Source: Niastella sp. (lineage in GTDB: Bacteria > Bacteroidota > Bacteroidia > Chitinophagales > Chitinophagaceae). Taken from it: 32,682 nt of DNA. The notes beneath the pieces were generated by a model. That model saw only the letters and a program-made list of their open reading frames with translations. It was not told the origin of the DNA and did no database searches. A program made the translations under genes and the position numbers. Location: NCBI GenBank assembly GCA_021154515.1, contig JAJKIL010000229.1, forward strand, positions 1-32,682, given 5' to 3'. Positions 18,197 to 26,909 of the stretch are shown here, in pieces. Within the stretch, counting starts at the first letter, position 1; the number at the start of each line of letters is the position of its first letter.

Positions 18197-18985
18197 CTAT
18201 ATCTTCTCCGCAATAGTCAAAGCCATGGAGAAATGCTTCTCAACTATACCCTGAAACTCTTCATTTATCAGGGCTTCCATTTCTCCATAAAAAGCCTGTT
18301 GAACGGGTTGAGAAGCAACCAGATGATTGGAGTAAGTATTCAGCAATTTCACAAATTGTTTGGCGTTATAGGTTATAACGACCGGAAAAGATTGAAAATA
18401 TTTTAAGCTGAATAAGCTTTCATCAATCTCAGTTGGCTTCAGGTCTTTATCCCTGGGGAATTCCGGCCTTATATGTTTGTCGGTAAAATCGTATTTGTCA
18501 TAAATAGGTTGAGAAGCATATAAAAAGGCATCTCCCTTTTCGTCAGAGGTATGATAGGTATGAATAATAGCCAAATGTCCGCCGTTCTTTAACAGGTTAT
18601 GCGCTTTTCTAAATCTTACCGAAGGTTCGATCCAATGGAATGCAGTGGCCGCAAAAACCAGGTCGAATGATCTTTCCGGCAGGGGTATCTCTTCGAATGC
18701 ACCTGTTATTATTTGTACGTTTTTATAATCCTGCAACTCATAGCGCGCTACTTCCGCCAGGTCTGCGCCCAGTTCGATGGCCGTGATCTCAAATCCTTTC
18801 TTTGCCAAAGGCCTGGTCGCCTGGCCGGTACCCGGGCCAATCTCCAATAACCTTGAACGGGGTTGCAGGTCGAGCAGTTCTATTAGCTTTTCAAATAATG
18901 CATCAGGATACCGGGGTCTTATTTCATTATACAGCCCGGCTACTTCATTAAATGTTCGCTTCAGGGAATTGTTATCACTCATCAT
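18197..18985 (-). CDS. Class I SAM-dependent methyltransferase
   Basis: LLEIGPGTGQATRPLAKKGFEITAIELG, FDLVFAATAFHWI, LLKNGGHLAI motifs. Confidence 0.92.
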   Translation of the reverse strand: MMSDNNSLKRTFNEVAGLYNEIRPRYPDALFEKLIELLDLQPRSRLLEIGPGTGQATRPLAKKGFEITAIELGADLAEVARYELQDYKNVQIITGAFEEIPLPERSFDLVFAATAFHWIEPSVRFRKAHNLLKNGGHLAIIHTYHTSDEKGDAFLYASQPIYDKYDFTDKHIRPEFPRDKDLKPTEIDESLFSLKYFQSFPVVITYNAKQFVKLLNTYSNHLVASQPVQQAFYGEMEALINEEFQGIVEKHFSMALTIAEKI

Positions 18986-19006
18986 TTCTTAAAAATAAGG
19001 ATTTCA

Positions 19007-19123
19007 TTACAACCCCTGCACAAACCCGGTTAAACTTTCGTCCTGCCCAAGGTTCAATTTCTTTTTCAGGCGATAACGGCTTACCCGCAGGCTATCCTGC
19101 GTCAGCCGTATAGCGGTTATGGC
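19007..19123 (-). pseudogene. C-terminal remnant of LuxR-type HTH regulator
   Basis: Minus-strand translation AITAIRLTQDSLRVSRYRLKKKLNLGQDESLTGFVQGL-stop, resembling the end of Bacteroidota LuxR/GerE HTH domains; no upstream body of the gene. Confidence 0.5.
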
Positions 19124-19225
19124 GTTAATGGCGATGTTCAGCACCAAACGATCGGCAAAAACACCTTTATCAGTAAAGATACTTACGGGGCGAATTATTT
19201 GTTAGGCGTAAAATTCAAAATGTAA
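19109..19225 (+). pseudogene. C-terminal remnant of an outer-membrane beta-barrel protein
   Basis: Plus-strand frame reads YSGYGVNGDVQHQTIGKNTFISKDTYGANYLLGVKFKM-stop; terminal strand typical of OMPs, no upstream gene. Confidence 0.45.
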
Positions 19226-19229
19226 TACA

Positions 19230-19667
19230 ATGAACATTAAAAATATAAAACAGCTAATTATACCAACGCTTGTAGTAGCATTATCCGCTTGTCATAAGGA
19301 GGAAACGATGGATATTTCACCGGCGAAATTTGCTGTTGGGCAACTCATTACCAGCGATACCCTAACCGGTACGGTGAAAGGAACTTTACAAAGTGGTAAA
19401 ACGTATTATTTCAGGTCAGATATCCGCATCAACAAAGGAGATACCTTATTGATGCTGGAAGGATCCAAACTCATTGCCCTGGGCGATGGCAAAACCACGG
19501 CTACCAGTCCGCAGATAAGCTGCAGTGGTACCTTTATCAGTTTGGGATCTCCTAACAATCATAATTTCATTACGGTGCCTGATAACTGCGCACTTCCAGC
19601 TCTATTGGTAAAGAATGGTGGGGTGCCATCCCGGCCGGCCCGGGATGGCACGCTTATTCCAGCTTAA
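19230..19667 (+). pseudogene. N-terminal part of a lipoprotein, apparently 3'-truncated
   Basis: Lipoprotein signal MNIKNIKQLIIPTLVVALSACHKEE and repeat-like beta sequence, then abrupt change to NGGVPSRPARDGTLIPA at a GC-rich hairpin. Confidence 0.5.
19623..19651. terminator. Long GC-rich hairpin between convergent genes
   Basis: GTGCCATCCCGG-CCGGC-CCGGGATGGCAC: 12-bp perfect stem, 5-nt loop, no T tract. Confidence 0.55.
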
Positions 19668-21039
19668 ATACGGCGCTATACTTAAGACCAGCATTATGTT
19701 GCCACTTTGCCGGCACCTGTACTGTTACCAGGTTACTGGCATATGTCCATTTTAATTTCTGTTCAGGCGCTGCCAGCAGCGTAACACGTTTTGGCCTTCC
19801 TGGTTTATTCACAGGTATTTGAATTACGGCAGGCAATTCAACTGTTTCCTTTTCGGAAAGCCAGCAGGCATAGATCTTACTGCTATCCTTCGACTGCGTA
19901 TAATATATATTGTTAGATGAATAAGGCTCTACGGGCCGGGAAGCATAGATCGCTTCGCCATTGAGGGCCATCCAGTCGCCTATGTCCTGCAATCGTTGAT
20001 ATACCACCGGGTCCCAATCGCCATTTCCGTCGGGACCAACATTCAACAAAAAGTTACCGCCTCTTGAAACGATCTTTACGAGCAATTCCAGTAAACGATG
20101 AGCGCTTTTATACTGATCATTCTTACTGAAGCTCCATGAATTGCCCATGGTCATACAGGTTTCCCAGGGATACGTCAATGGCTTTTCAGGTACTTCCTGC
20201 TCAGGCGTGGTATAGTTTTCAAACTCACCCGCCACTGTACGGTCTACCATTATTAATCCCGGCTGATATTTATGGGCCATAGTCGCAATACGTCGCATAT
20301 TTATATCCATATTAAACGGATCATTCTCTTTTTGCGAAGGACGTACCCAACCGCCATCGAGCCACAAGATATCTATCGGTCCATACCCTGTCATCAACTC
20401 TTCAATCTGGTTGTAGGTAAAGTCCTGGAATTTTTTCCAGCGATCGGGATATTTAGTAGTGCTGTAGTTTACATTATGATCTTTAGGCGGGAAATAGGGC
20501 CACCAGAAATTTTCGCTGTGCCAATCGGGTTTTGAAAAGTAAGCGCCGGTCATAAAGCCTGCTGCACGAAAAGCATCAAAGATGACTTTTGTTACATTAC
20601 TATTTGGATTGTGGGAAAAGGGCGTTTGCGAACCGGTTATTTTATAATCAGTTTGTTTGGTATCAAACATACAAAACCCATCGTGGTGCTTAGTGGTAAA
20701 AACCACATATCGCATACCCGCTGCTTTGGCCGCCTTTACCCATTTCTCCGGATTGAATGCTACCGGGTTAAATGTTGTGGGTAGATTTTCATACGCCTTT
20801 TTATATTCAAAATAATTATTAGCATAGGGGCCGGTGCGTGTCACCCACTCATCGGGACAAATGCTCCAGCTTTCCACTACACCCCACTGACTGTAAGGGC
20901 CCCAATGCATAAACAGGCCAAATTTCAGATCATTCCATTGAGCCAGCTTTTTTATTACCAGCGGATCTTTAGGCGGCACGTATTGGGCGTGGAGTCTGGT
21001 ACCCGTTAAGAAAAGAAATACTATTAATAATTGTTTCAT
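19654..21039 (-). CDS. Alpha-L-fucosidase (GH29)
   Basis: Signal peptide MKQLLIVFLFLTGTRLHA; KFGLFMHWGPYSQWG, FTTKHHDGFCMFDTKQTDYKIT, IDILWLDGGW, GGNFLLNVGPDGNG. Confidence 0.93.
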   Translation of the reverse strand: MKQLLIVFLFLTGTRLHAQYVPPKDPLVIKKLAQWNDLKFGLFMHWGPYSQWGVVESWSICPDEWVTRTGPYANNYFEYKKAYENLPTTFNPVAFNPEKWVKAAKAAGMRYVVFTTKHHDGFCMFDTKQTDYKITGSQTPFSHNPNSNVTKVIFDAFRAAGFMTGAYFSKPDWHSENFWWPYFPPKDHNVNYSTTKYPDRWKKFQDFTYNQIEELMTGYGPIDILWLDGGWVRPSQKENDPFNMDINMRRIATMAHKYQPGLIMVDRTVAGEFENYTTPEQEVPEKPLTYPWETCMTMGNSWSFSKNDQYKSAHRLLELLVKIVSRGGNFLLNVGPDGNGDWDPVVYQRLQDIGDWMALNGEAIYASRPVEPYSSNNIYYTQSKDSSKIYACWLSEKETVELPAVIQIPVNKPGRPKRVTLLAAPEQKLKWTYASNLVTVQVPAKWQHNAGLKYSAVFKLE

Positions 21040-21052
21040 AATTGAAGAGTTA

Positions 21053-21116
21053 AAACCTGTCAGGTGCACTTTGGTATCTTGCCCGGCCGAACTGTTTATG
21101 TGCAGCTGACAGGTTT
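21053..21116. repeat. Long inverted repeat between the two GH29 genes
   Basis: AAACCTGTCAG-g-TGCAC (21053-21069) pairs with GTGCA-g-CTGACAGGTTT (21100-21116): 16 of 17 positions pair, 30-nt loop. Confidence 0.8.
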
Positions 21117-21123
21117 ACTACGT

Positions 21124-22488
21124 CTATAATAAAGTCAGTTCAATAACGGGAATTTCGATATTCGGTTGCTGCGGCAATTTTATTTGCAGATCATTTGAAT
21201 TATCACCAACCGGCTCATATTTTATTTCTGAATTATCATGCAGGAACTGCGCATATTTTATCTTCCCTTTATACCCGGGCAATGTAAGCGTGGAGGGGTT
21301 ATATTTATATTGCATCAGGTGCAGGTATATTTTTTTAGTAACCGGGTTGTAGGTCAGCAAGGTATTCTCAGGCGCTTTATATTCAGCCGGCGCCTGCGTA
21401 CAACCATAAATGGCCTGCTGATTATATTTCATCCAAACCCCAATGCTATCCAGGGCGCGAACGGCGCGATAATCAAAATAACCCCTGGCAGTGGGCCCTA
21501 CATTAAGGATCAGGTTGCCACTTTTGCTTACGGCTGTAATCAACAGGGTAAGCAGCTCGTGGTTCGATTTCCAACTGTTCTCATCCCGGAAATATCCCCA
21601 CGATCCGGAGAAGGTCTGGCAGGTTTCAAACGGCAATCCGCCATATTCACTTTGCAATTCCGATGGTTTCACCTGTTCGGGGGTAGCAAAATCAGCGCCA
21701 TCTGAATACTCATCGAGATCGAGCCGGTTATCGACAATAATACCGGGTTGCAGTTGCCGGATCATTTTCAACAATTCCACGGAACCCCAGTCGTTTTTTC
21801 CCTTACCATGCCCGTTTGAATTGGGATAGGAGAAATCGAGCCACAGGATATCTATCTTTCCATAATTGGTCAATAATTCCCTCACCTGGTTATGCAGGTA
21901 AGCTTTATATTTATTCCAGTCGCGGCCTTTATTTATTTTGGCATAATCTGAATCAGCTTCGCTTTTGGGTTGTAACGGGTGAACGCCATCAACTGTAAAA
22001 TCAGGATGATGCCAGTCGATGAGAGAATAATAAAAACCTACCCTGATCCCTTCAGCCCTGAACGCATCTACAAACTCTCTTACCAGGTCGCGCTTTGCTT
22101 TGGTTTTGGTAGATTTATAATCTGTATATTTTGAATCGAACAAACAAAAGCCTTCATGATGCTTGGTGGTCAATACGGCATATTTCATCCCGGCTGCCTT
22201 TGCCTGTTTCGCCCACGTTTTGGGATCGAACATATCGGGATTGAACATATCGAAGTAAGGCTGGTATTGCTCGTTGTTCATCCGCTCCCAGCGCTTTACC
22301 CATTCGTGACGCGCAGCCTGCGCATACAGTCCCCAGTGAATAAACATTCCAAACCGGTCGTGCGTCCACCAGGCCATGCGTTCTACTTTTTGTTCGTGCG
22401 TCTCATTCCCGATCTTCTTTTGGGCACGGGCTGTTTGTAATAGCAATAATGAAAGAATAAAAACAGCGATCTTTTTAATCTTATACAT
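21124..22488 (-). CDS. Alpha-L-fucosidase (GH29)
   Basis: DRFGMFIHWGLYAQAARHEWVK, LTTKHHEGFCLFDSKYTDY, IDILWLDFSYP, SGNLILNVGPTARG. Confidence 0.93.
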   Translation of the reverse strand: MYKIKKIAVFILSLLLLQTARAQKKIGNETHEQKVERMAWWTHDRFGMFIHWGLYAQAARHEWVKRWERMNNEQYQPYFDMFNPDMFDPKTWAKQAKAAGMKYAVLTTKHHEGFCLFDSKYTDYKSTKTKAKRDLVREFVDAFRAEGIRVGFYYSLIDWHHPDFTVDGVHPLQPKSEADSDYAKINKGRDWNKYKAYLHNQVRELLTNYGKIDILWLDFSYPNSNGHGKGKNDWGSVELLKMIRQLQPGIIVDNRLDLDEYSDGADFATPEQVKPSELQSEYGGLPFETCQTFSGSWGYFRDENSWKSNHELLTLLITAVSKSGNLILNVGPTARGYFDYRAVRALDSIGVWMKYNQQAIYGCTQAPAEYKAPENTLLTYNPVTKKIYLHLMQYKYNPSTLTLPGYKGKIKYAQFLHDNSEIKYEPVGDNSNDLQIKLPQQPNIEIPVIELTLL

Positions 22489-22507
22489 GTATGGTCGTTT
22501 TATCGGA

Positions 22508-23710
22508 TTATTTATTTTTCATCAGTTTTACGTTGCTTATCCTTATAGTTTGCTGTGCAGGTACTGCCATGCTGGCTACCACGCCCAGTGTTACAGTAGC
22601 AGCCGTTGGAAGTGTGAACGAAGCCGATACCAGTTTATTGGAATTATCGGTGAACCTGCCATACCCTAAAGCAGTTGTTATATCTGCCACATCTGGCAAT
22701 GCGTTTCCTGATGCTATAGCAAGATAAGCAGCCTCCAGCGAGTTATCAATATTCGATACGGCAGCCTCCAGTACATATTCGCCGGCAGGCAGCGTTACGG
22801 TCTGGTAGATTTTTCCATTGGTAAGAACGCCGTTATCCCAGATCCATAAGGTCATACAGGCATTGTCGACGCCATTGATGGCATCCCAGGTATAGCGGTT
22901 ACGGGCTTCATCGTTGTATTGCCAGTTTAACAACTGTCCAAATCGCCAGTTGCTGTTTTGGGCATTATCCAACAGGAATGGCGACCCGGGATTGTTAATG
23001 TATAGAGCCGTTACATCAGCTTTTACCGGCAGGTTGGCAAAACCGGTGGTAAATGTATCTATGGCCAGGGAAGCCGGTTTATACAACGTACGGTACTGTG
23101 CCTGCGTACCGGGCAACAGATCGGGTAACCTGGTTACCTGGTCTTTATAAACAGCCTTTACCAGGGTGTCGTGCGTACCGTTATTTACATCGGTATACTT
23201 TAGTTGCATACCAATAACTCCGGTTGTTGAATCGGCATCGCTCCAGGTAATTTCAGCCGTATCGTTTATCAGTTCGGCATTCGCAACGCCCCTGTTCAAT
23301 AAAGCGGCAGCATACAGATCGCCATACACCGTACCCGAAACGGTTACTTTAATGGAACTGTTGCCTGCTTGATCGTAATTATAGATCTCGAAGTCGTAGT
23401 TGCCTTCGGTCAGGTTATTGATAATAACCCGCATGGTATCTATGGCCGATGTACGCTGAACAGGTATTTCAACGGAATCAGTATGATTCTTCCAGAATAC
23501 TTTCGATCTTGTTATGGTAGGGTCAGATAAGAGTAACCAATATAGCTGCACTCTTTTCTTTCCGGCATATACCCGCGCCGAATCGGCTTTGGCAGTGTAT
23601 ATGATCTCGCCCCCTTCTACAAACTTTTTAAATTCATCTGCTTTTTTGCAGGACAGTACCAGGCCTGTGGCAACAAATAACAGGCTGATAACGGTTCTTA
23701 TTACATTCAT
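22508..23710 (-). CDS. DUF4998 domain-containing surface lipoprotein
   Basis: Lipobox LVLSCKK; GGEIIYTAKADSARVYAGKKRVQLYWLLLSDPTITRSKVFWKNHTDSVEIPV. Confidence 0.83.
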   Translation of the reverse strand: MNVIRTVISLLFVATGLVLSCKKADEFKKFVEGGEIIYTAKADSARVYAGKKRVQLYWLLLSDPTITRSKVFWKNHTDSVEIPVQRTSAIDTMRVIINNLTEGNYDFEIYNYDQAGNSSIKVTVSGTVYGDLYAAALLNRGVANAELINDTAEITWSDADSTTGVIGMQLKYTDVNNGTHDTLVKAVYKDQVTRLPDLLPGTQAQYRTLYKPASLAIDTFTTGFANLPVKADVTALYINNPGSPFLLDNAQNSNWRFGQLLNWQYNDEARNRYTWDAINGVDNACMTLWIWDNGVLTNGKIYQTVTLPAGEYVLEAAVSNIDNSLEAAYLAIASGNALPDVADITTALGYGRFTDNSNKLVSASFTLPTAATVTLGVVASMAVPAQQTIRISNVKLMKNK

Positions 23711-23757
23711 ACATTCGTTTTTATTCTTGCATGGTGAATGGTCAATGATATAGGGGA

Positions 23758-24954
23758 TTACCTGCTATCGCCCCAGAACGACATTTCCGCAACGTTGGCA
23801 GCATAGCCGCCATCCGTCCAGGTGCGTAATATCTTCAACCGGATGTAACGCACTTTAGGCGCCGTGAGTGGTATATCCATTAACTCACCCGTTTCAGCAG
23901 CCGCCAGATCTGCAGCGTTCGTGGTGCCAACCGGTAACCCGGAAGGCTTTATAACCGTATGATGCGCGAGCAGCGTCCAGCTATTGTCCCAGGCTCCATT
24001 GGGATTGGGGTTATCAGCGCCGTATACTTCAAATTCCCGCAGGTTGTTCTGTGCATAGATCCAGCCGCCATCCTGGTTACGCTGCCATAAACCCACCCGG
24101 CTCAACTGGGCCAGCGTACCCATGTCGAATGTGATCCACATGGGCATACCATCCAGCTTATCGGCCGAGTGCCACATATTATACCCGGTGAAAATACCAT
24201 CCCAGAGATCGGTCATGGATAAGCCCCAGCCATAACCTATATCGGTAGGCAGATCTACTTCCTTAAATTTTGTTTTATCCAACAGCTCTTCATACAGTGG
24301 TGTATATTCCCCCGTTAACGTATCGGAGATATTTCCCCACCTGTCCTTTACAAAAAATCCGAATTTTCTTTTTTCTGCTTTATATCCCCGCAATGAATAA
24401 ACGCCGCTGTCGGCGTTGGTATAATGTGCATCGGTTTGGTCAAACACGCCGGTTGAATCGGTAGTGAGCCCAACGATGGACACATCTGCGCTGCTTTTAT
24501 TTTTAAACGACACATTTACCCCGCCAAAATCAGCCCGCACCTGCAGGCTGCGGTATACATCCAGGTAAGGCGGGGTATGCGGACTTACAGTAATAGTAAC
24601 AGGGGCTGATTGTTTTTCGTCGCGGGTTACCACATATAGTTCTACCTGGTGAAGCAGGGTATCGGCAAACCCATCTACCACCAGCGAGTTGTTGTAATAG
24701 GAGGCGCGTACTTCGCGTTTTTCGCCCGGTTTATTTTCGTACACCGCTTTTACATATAACAAACCGGGGCTTGCCGGCAGTGTATAGGTTAACTGCGCAG
24801 CGCCCGGTAAATTAGTAATGGATACGCTCTTCAACGGATCCGGCGTTGAACCATCACCTTCTCCCGATAACGGCTCATGGATCTCGGGCTTACAGCCATA
24901 CAGTACAACCAGCAACATGCCTGTAATGATCAGCGTTCGTTTGTATAGTTTCAT
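23758..24954 (-). CDS. DUF5000/DUF4959-type lipoprotein with discoidin-like C-terminus
   Basis: Lipobox LLVVLYGCKPE; early PGAAQLTYTLPASPGLLYVKAVYE; C-terminal F5/8 type C-like WITFDMGTLAQLSRVGLWQRN...KVRYIRLKI; downstream of SusD. Confidence 0.8.
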   Translation of the reverse strand: MKLYKRTLIITGMLLVVLYGCKPEIHEPLSGEGDGSTPDPLKSVSITNLPGAAQLTYTLPASPGLLYVKAVYENKPGEKREVRASYYNNSLVVDGFADTLLHQVELYVVTRDEKQSAPVTITVSPHTPPYLDVYRSLQVRADFGGVNVSFKNKSSADVSIVGLTTDSTGVFDQTDAHYTNADSGVYSLRGYKAEKRKFGFFVKDRWGNISDTLTGEYTPLYEELLDKTKFKEVDLPTDIGYGWGLSMTDLWDGIFTGYNMWHSADKLDGMPMWITFDMGTLAQLSRVGLWQRNQDGGWIYAQNNLREFEVYGADNPNPNGAWDNSWTLLAHHTVIKPSGLPVGTTNAADLAAAETGELMDIPLTAPKVRYIRLKILRTWTDGGYAANVAEMSFWGDSR

Positions 24955-24974
24955 GTATTGTAAGATTGTAGAGT

Positions 24975-26888
24975 TTACCAACCATAATTTTGTACCAGTC
25001 GTTTATTTCCCAGCAGGTCCCAGTAGTCTAGCGGCCAAAAGTAATCGCGGGTTTTAAAAGTTTGCTGATACCGCAGGCGGGGGCGGTAATAATAGGCAGC
25101 CGCCTCCTGGTCTACATCCCAGCCCATGACCGGTTTATTCAATTCTTCAAACGACTTTTTCCAGCGCCGCAGGTCCCAAAAGCGGCTGCCTTCCAGCGCC
25201 AACTCTATCAGCCGTTCCTGCTGAATGATCTGCCGCAACCCATCTTTGCTTTGGTATTTAGCAGGTTGAAGGGAATAGTTCGTCCAGGATTCCTGTACCG
25301 TTTTTAAACCGGCCCGCAGTCGTACTTTATTTATATATTCAAACGCTTCCGTACCCGGGCCATTCACTTCATTCAATGCTTCGGCGTATAACAAATACAG
25401 GTCCGACAAACGCATTTCGGGCCAGGCATAATCTTCAATGGTCAGTTCCTGCGCGTCTTTGATCACATATTTCCAGTTCACCAGTTTTTTAGCAAAGTAG
25501 CCGGTAGCATTATAATCCCAGTTGCCTTTACGCGACTGCAACTGGCCATTCTTTGCCTGTACATTAAATGTTCCGTTTTGCATATACCACACCGCACCAT
25601 CAAAGGCGAGGTTGGCATAAAAGCGGGGTTCCCGGTTGAAATTAAGCACCGCGGTTTCGTAGCCATTAGTTATAAATTCGTTTTCAGCAGCTTTGCCTGT
25701 ACGCAATTTGTACCGGTTGCTGTAATCCCAGTTCTTATCTTCATTGATAGGCACCCCATTCTCCGTATAAAACAATTCAGCTATTTTAAGGGTGGGCGCC
25801 AGGCTGCCAAGACACATTTCATTGGTTATTTTAGTGGGATCAAGCCGTGGCATGGCAAAGCGTTGCAAGGTATACGTGCGATCGGTAGTGCCCGCGCTGC
25901 CTTTTGTATTGTTCCAGATAATTTCTGCATTCCATGCTTCGGTAACGCTGTTGCGTATGCTCATTTGCGTAACCATGGCGTCTGACAGGGAAAGCCCCAG
26001 CTTATCAAATTTGTACAGGTGCATCCCGGCGCTTTCACAGGCAGTAATGGCTTCTTTACAGGCAGCAGCGGCCCGTTCCCACTTTCCCGCATCATAAGCC
26101 GCGTTGAAGAATGCCGTTCCGTCGTAATTTTTAAACCCTGCATAATCGCCGTTGCCATTAAACAGCGGACTGGCCGCTGTAACCAAAACCTTCGCTTTTA
26201 TAGCCAGTGCAATAGGTTTGGTAATATGCCCCAGTTGGGTGGTACGATCTGAAATGGTAGCGGGCAGTCCGGCAGCTGCTTCATCAAGCAGGCCGGCAAT
26301 ATAATTTATTGCCGAATCAACCGTTTGCCGGGGTCTTTGCGCTTCATCGGAAGTGGCGGAAATGGGCAGATTTACATCGGTAACCGGTATAGGGCCATAC
26401 ATCCTTAAAAGACACCAGTGATAATATGCTTTTAAAAATTTCACTTCATGACCCCACCTGTCTTTCTCGGCATCCGTCATATCTACCACCTTATTAATAT
26501 TATCCAGGAAAATATTACAGTCCCGGAAAGCGCTGAACATATTGCTCCAGCCCGGCATATAGATCGTAGTGGCCGTTTGATACCCCATCGCGATCTTCCA
26601 GGGCGATTCGCTTAGGGCAAAAGGCGCCACCATCCAGAATTCATCGCCTGCACACAGGGCAGGGTTTGTTTGCATATCGCCACTGGCCGGCAGATAAGAG
26701 TAACAGGTGGCCAGGTATTTGGTGGCTTCCTGTTTTAACTTAAATGCATTGTCAATGGTAGCTACATTATCAGGCACCACATCGAGGTATTTTTTACAAC
26801 TGCCGGCAAAAAGAATACACAGCACCGGCAACCAGTTCTTTATGCATTGCATAACAGCGGGACATTTATATGTTGAAACAGGTTCCAT
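24975..26888 (-). CDS. RagB/SusD family nutrient uptake outer membrane protein
   Basis: CKKYLDVVPDNVATIDNAF; RLSDLYLLYAEALNEVNG; C-terminal ELALEGSRFWDLRRWK. Confidence 0.95.
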   Translation of the reverse strand: MEPVSTYKCPAVMQCIKNWLPVLCILFAGSCKKYLDVVPDNVATIDNAFKLKQEATKYLATCYSYLPASGDMQTNPALCAGDEFWMVAPFALSESPWKIAMGYQTATTIYMPGWSNMFSAFRDCNIFLDNINKVVDMTDAEKDRWGHEVKFLKAYYHWCLLRMYGPIPVTDVNLPISATSDEAQRPRQTVDSAINYIAGLLDEAAAGLPATISDRTTQLGHITKPIALAIKAKVLVTAASPLFNGNGDYAGFKNYDGTAFFNAAYDAGKWERAAAACKEAITACESAGMHLYKFDKLGLSLSDAMVTQMSIRNSVTEAWNAEIIWNNTKGSAGTTDRTYTLQRFAMPRLDPTKITNEMCLGSLAPTLKIAELFYTENGVPINEDKNWDYSNRYKLRTGKAAENEFITNGYETAVLNFNREPRFYANLAFDGAVWYMQNGTFNVQAKNGQLQSRKGNWDYNATGYFAKKLVNWKYVIKDAQELTIEDYAWPEMRLSDLYLLYAEALNEVNGPGTEAFEYINKVRLRAGLKTVQESWTNYSLQPAKYQSKDGLRQIIQQERLIELALEGSRFWDLRRWKKSFEELNKPVMGWDVDQEAAAYYYRPRLRYQQTFKTRDYFWPLDYWDLLGNKRLVQNYGW

Positions 26889-26909
26889 TGTGTTTGCTTT
26901 GTTGAATGA

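Noticed and set aside
25578-25985. 135-aa plus-strand ORF inside SusD
   Set aside because: Antisense shadow ORF over a clearly conserved SusD gene.
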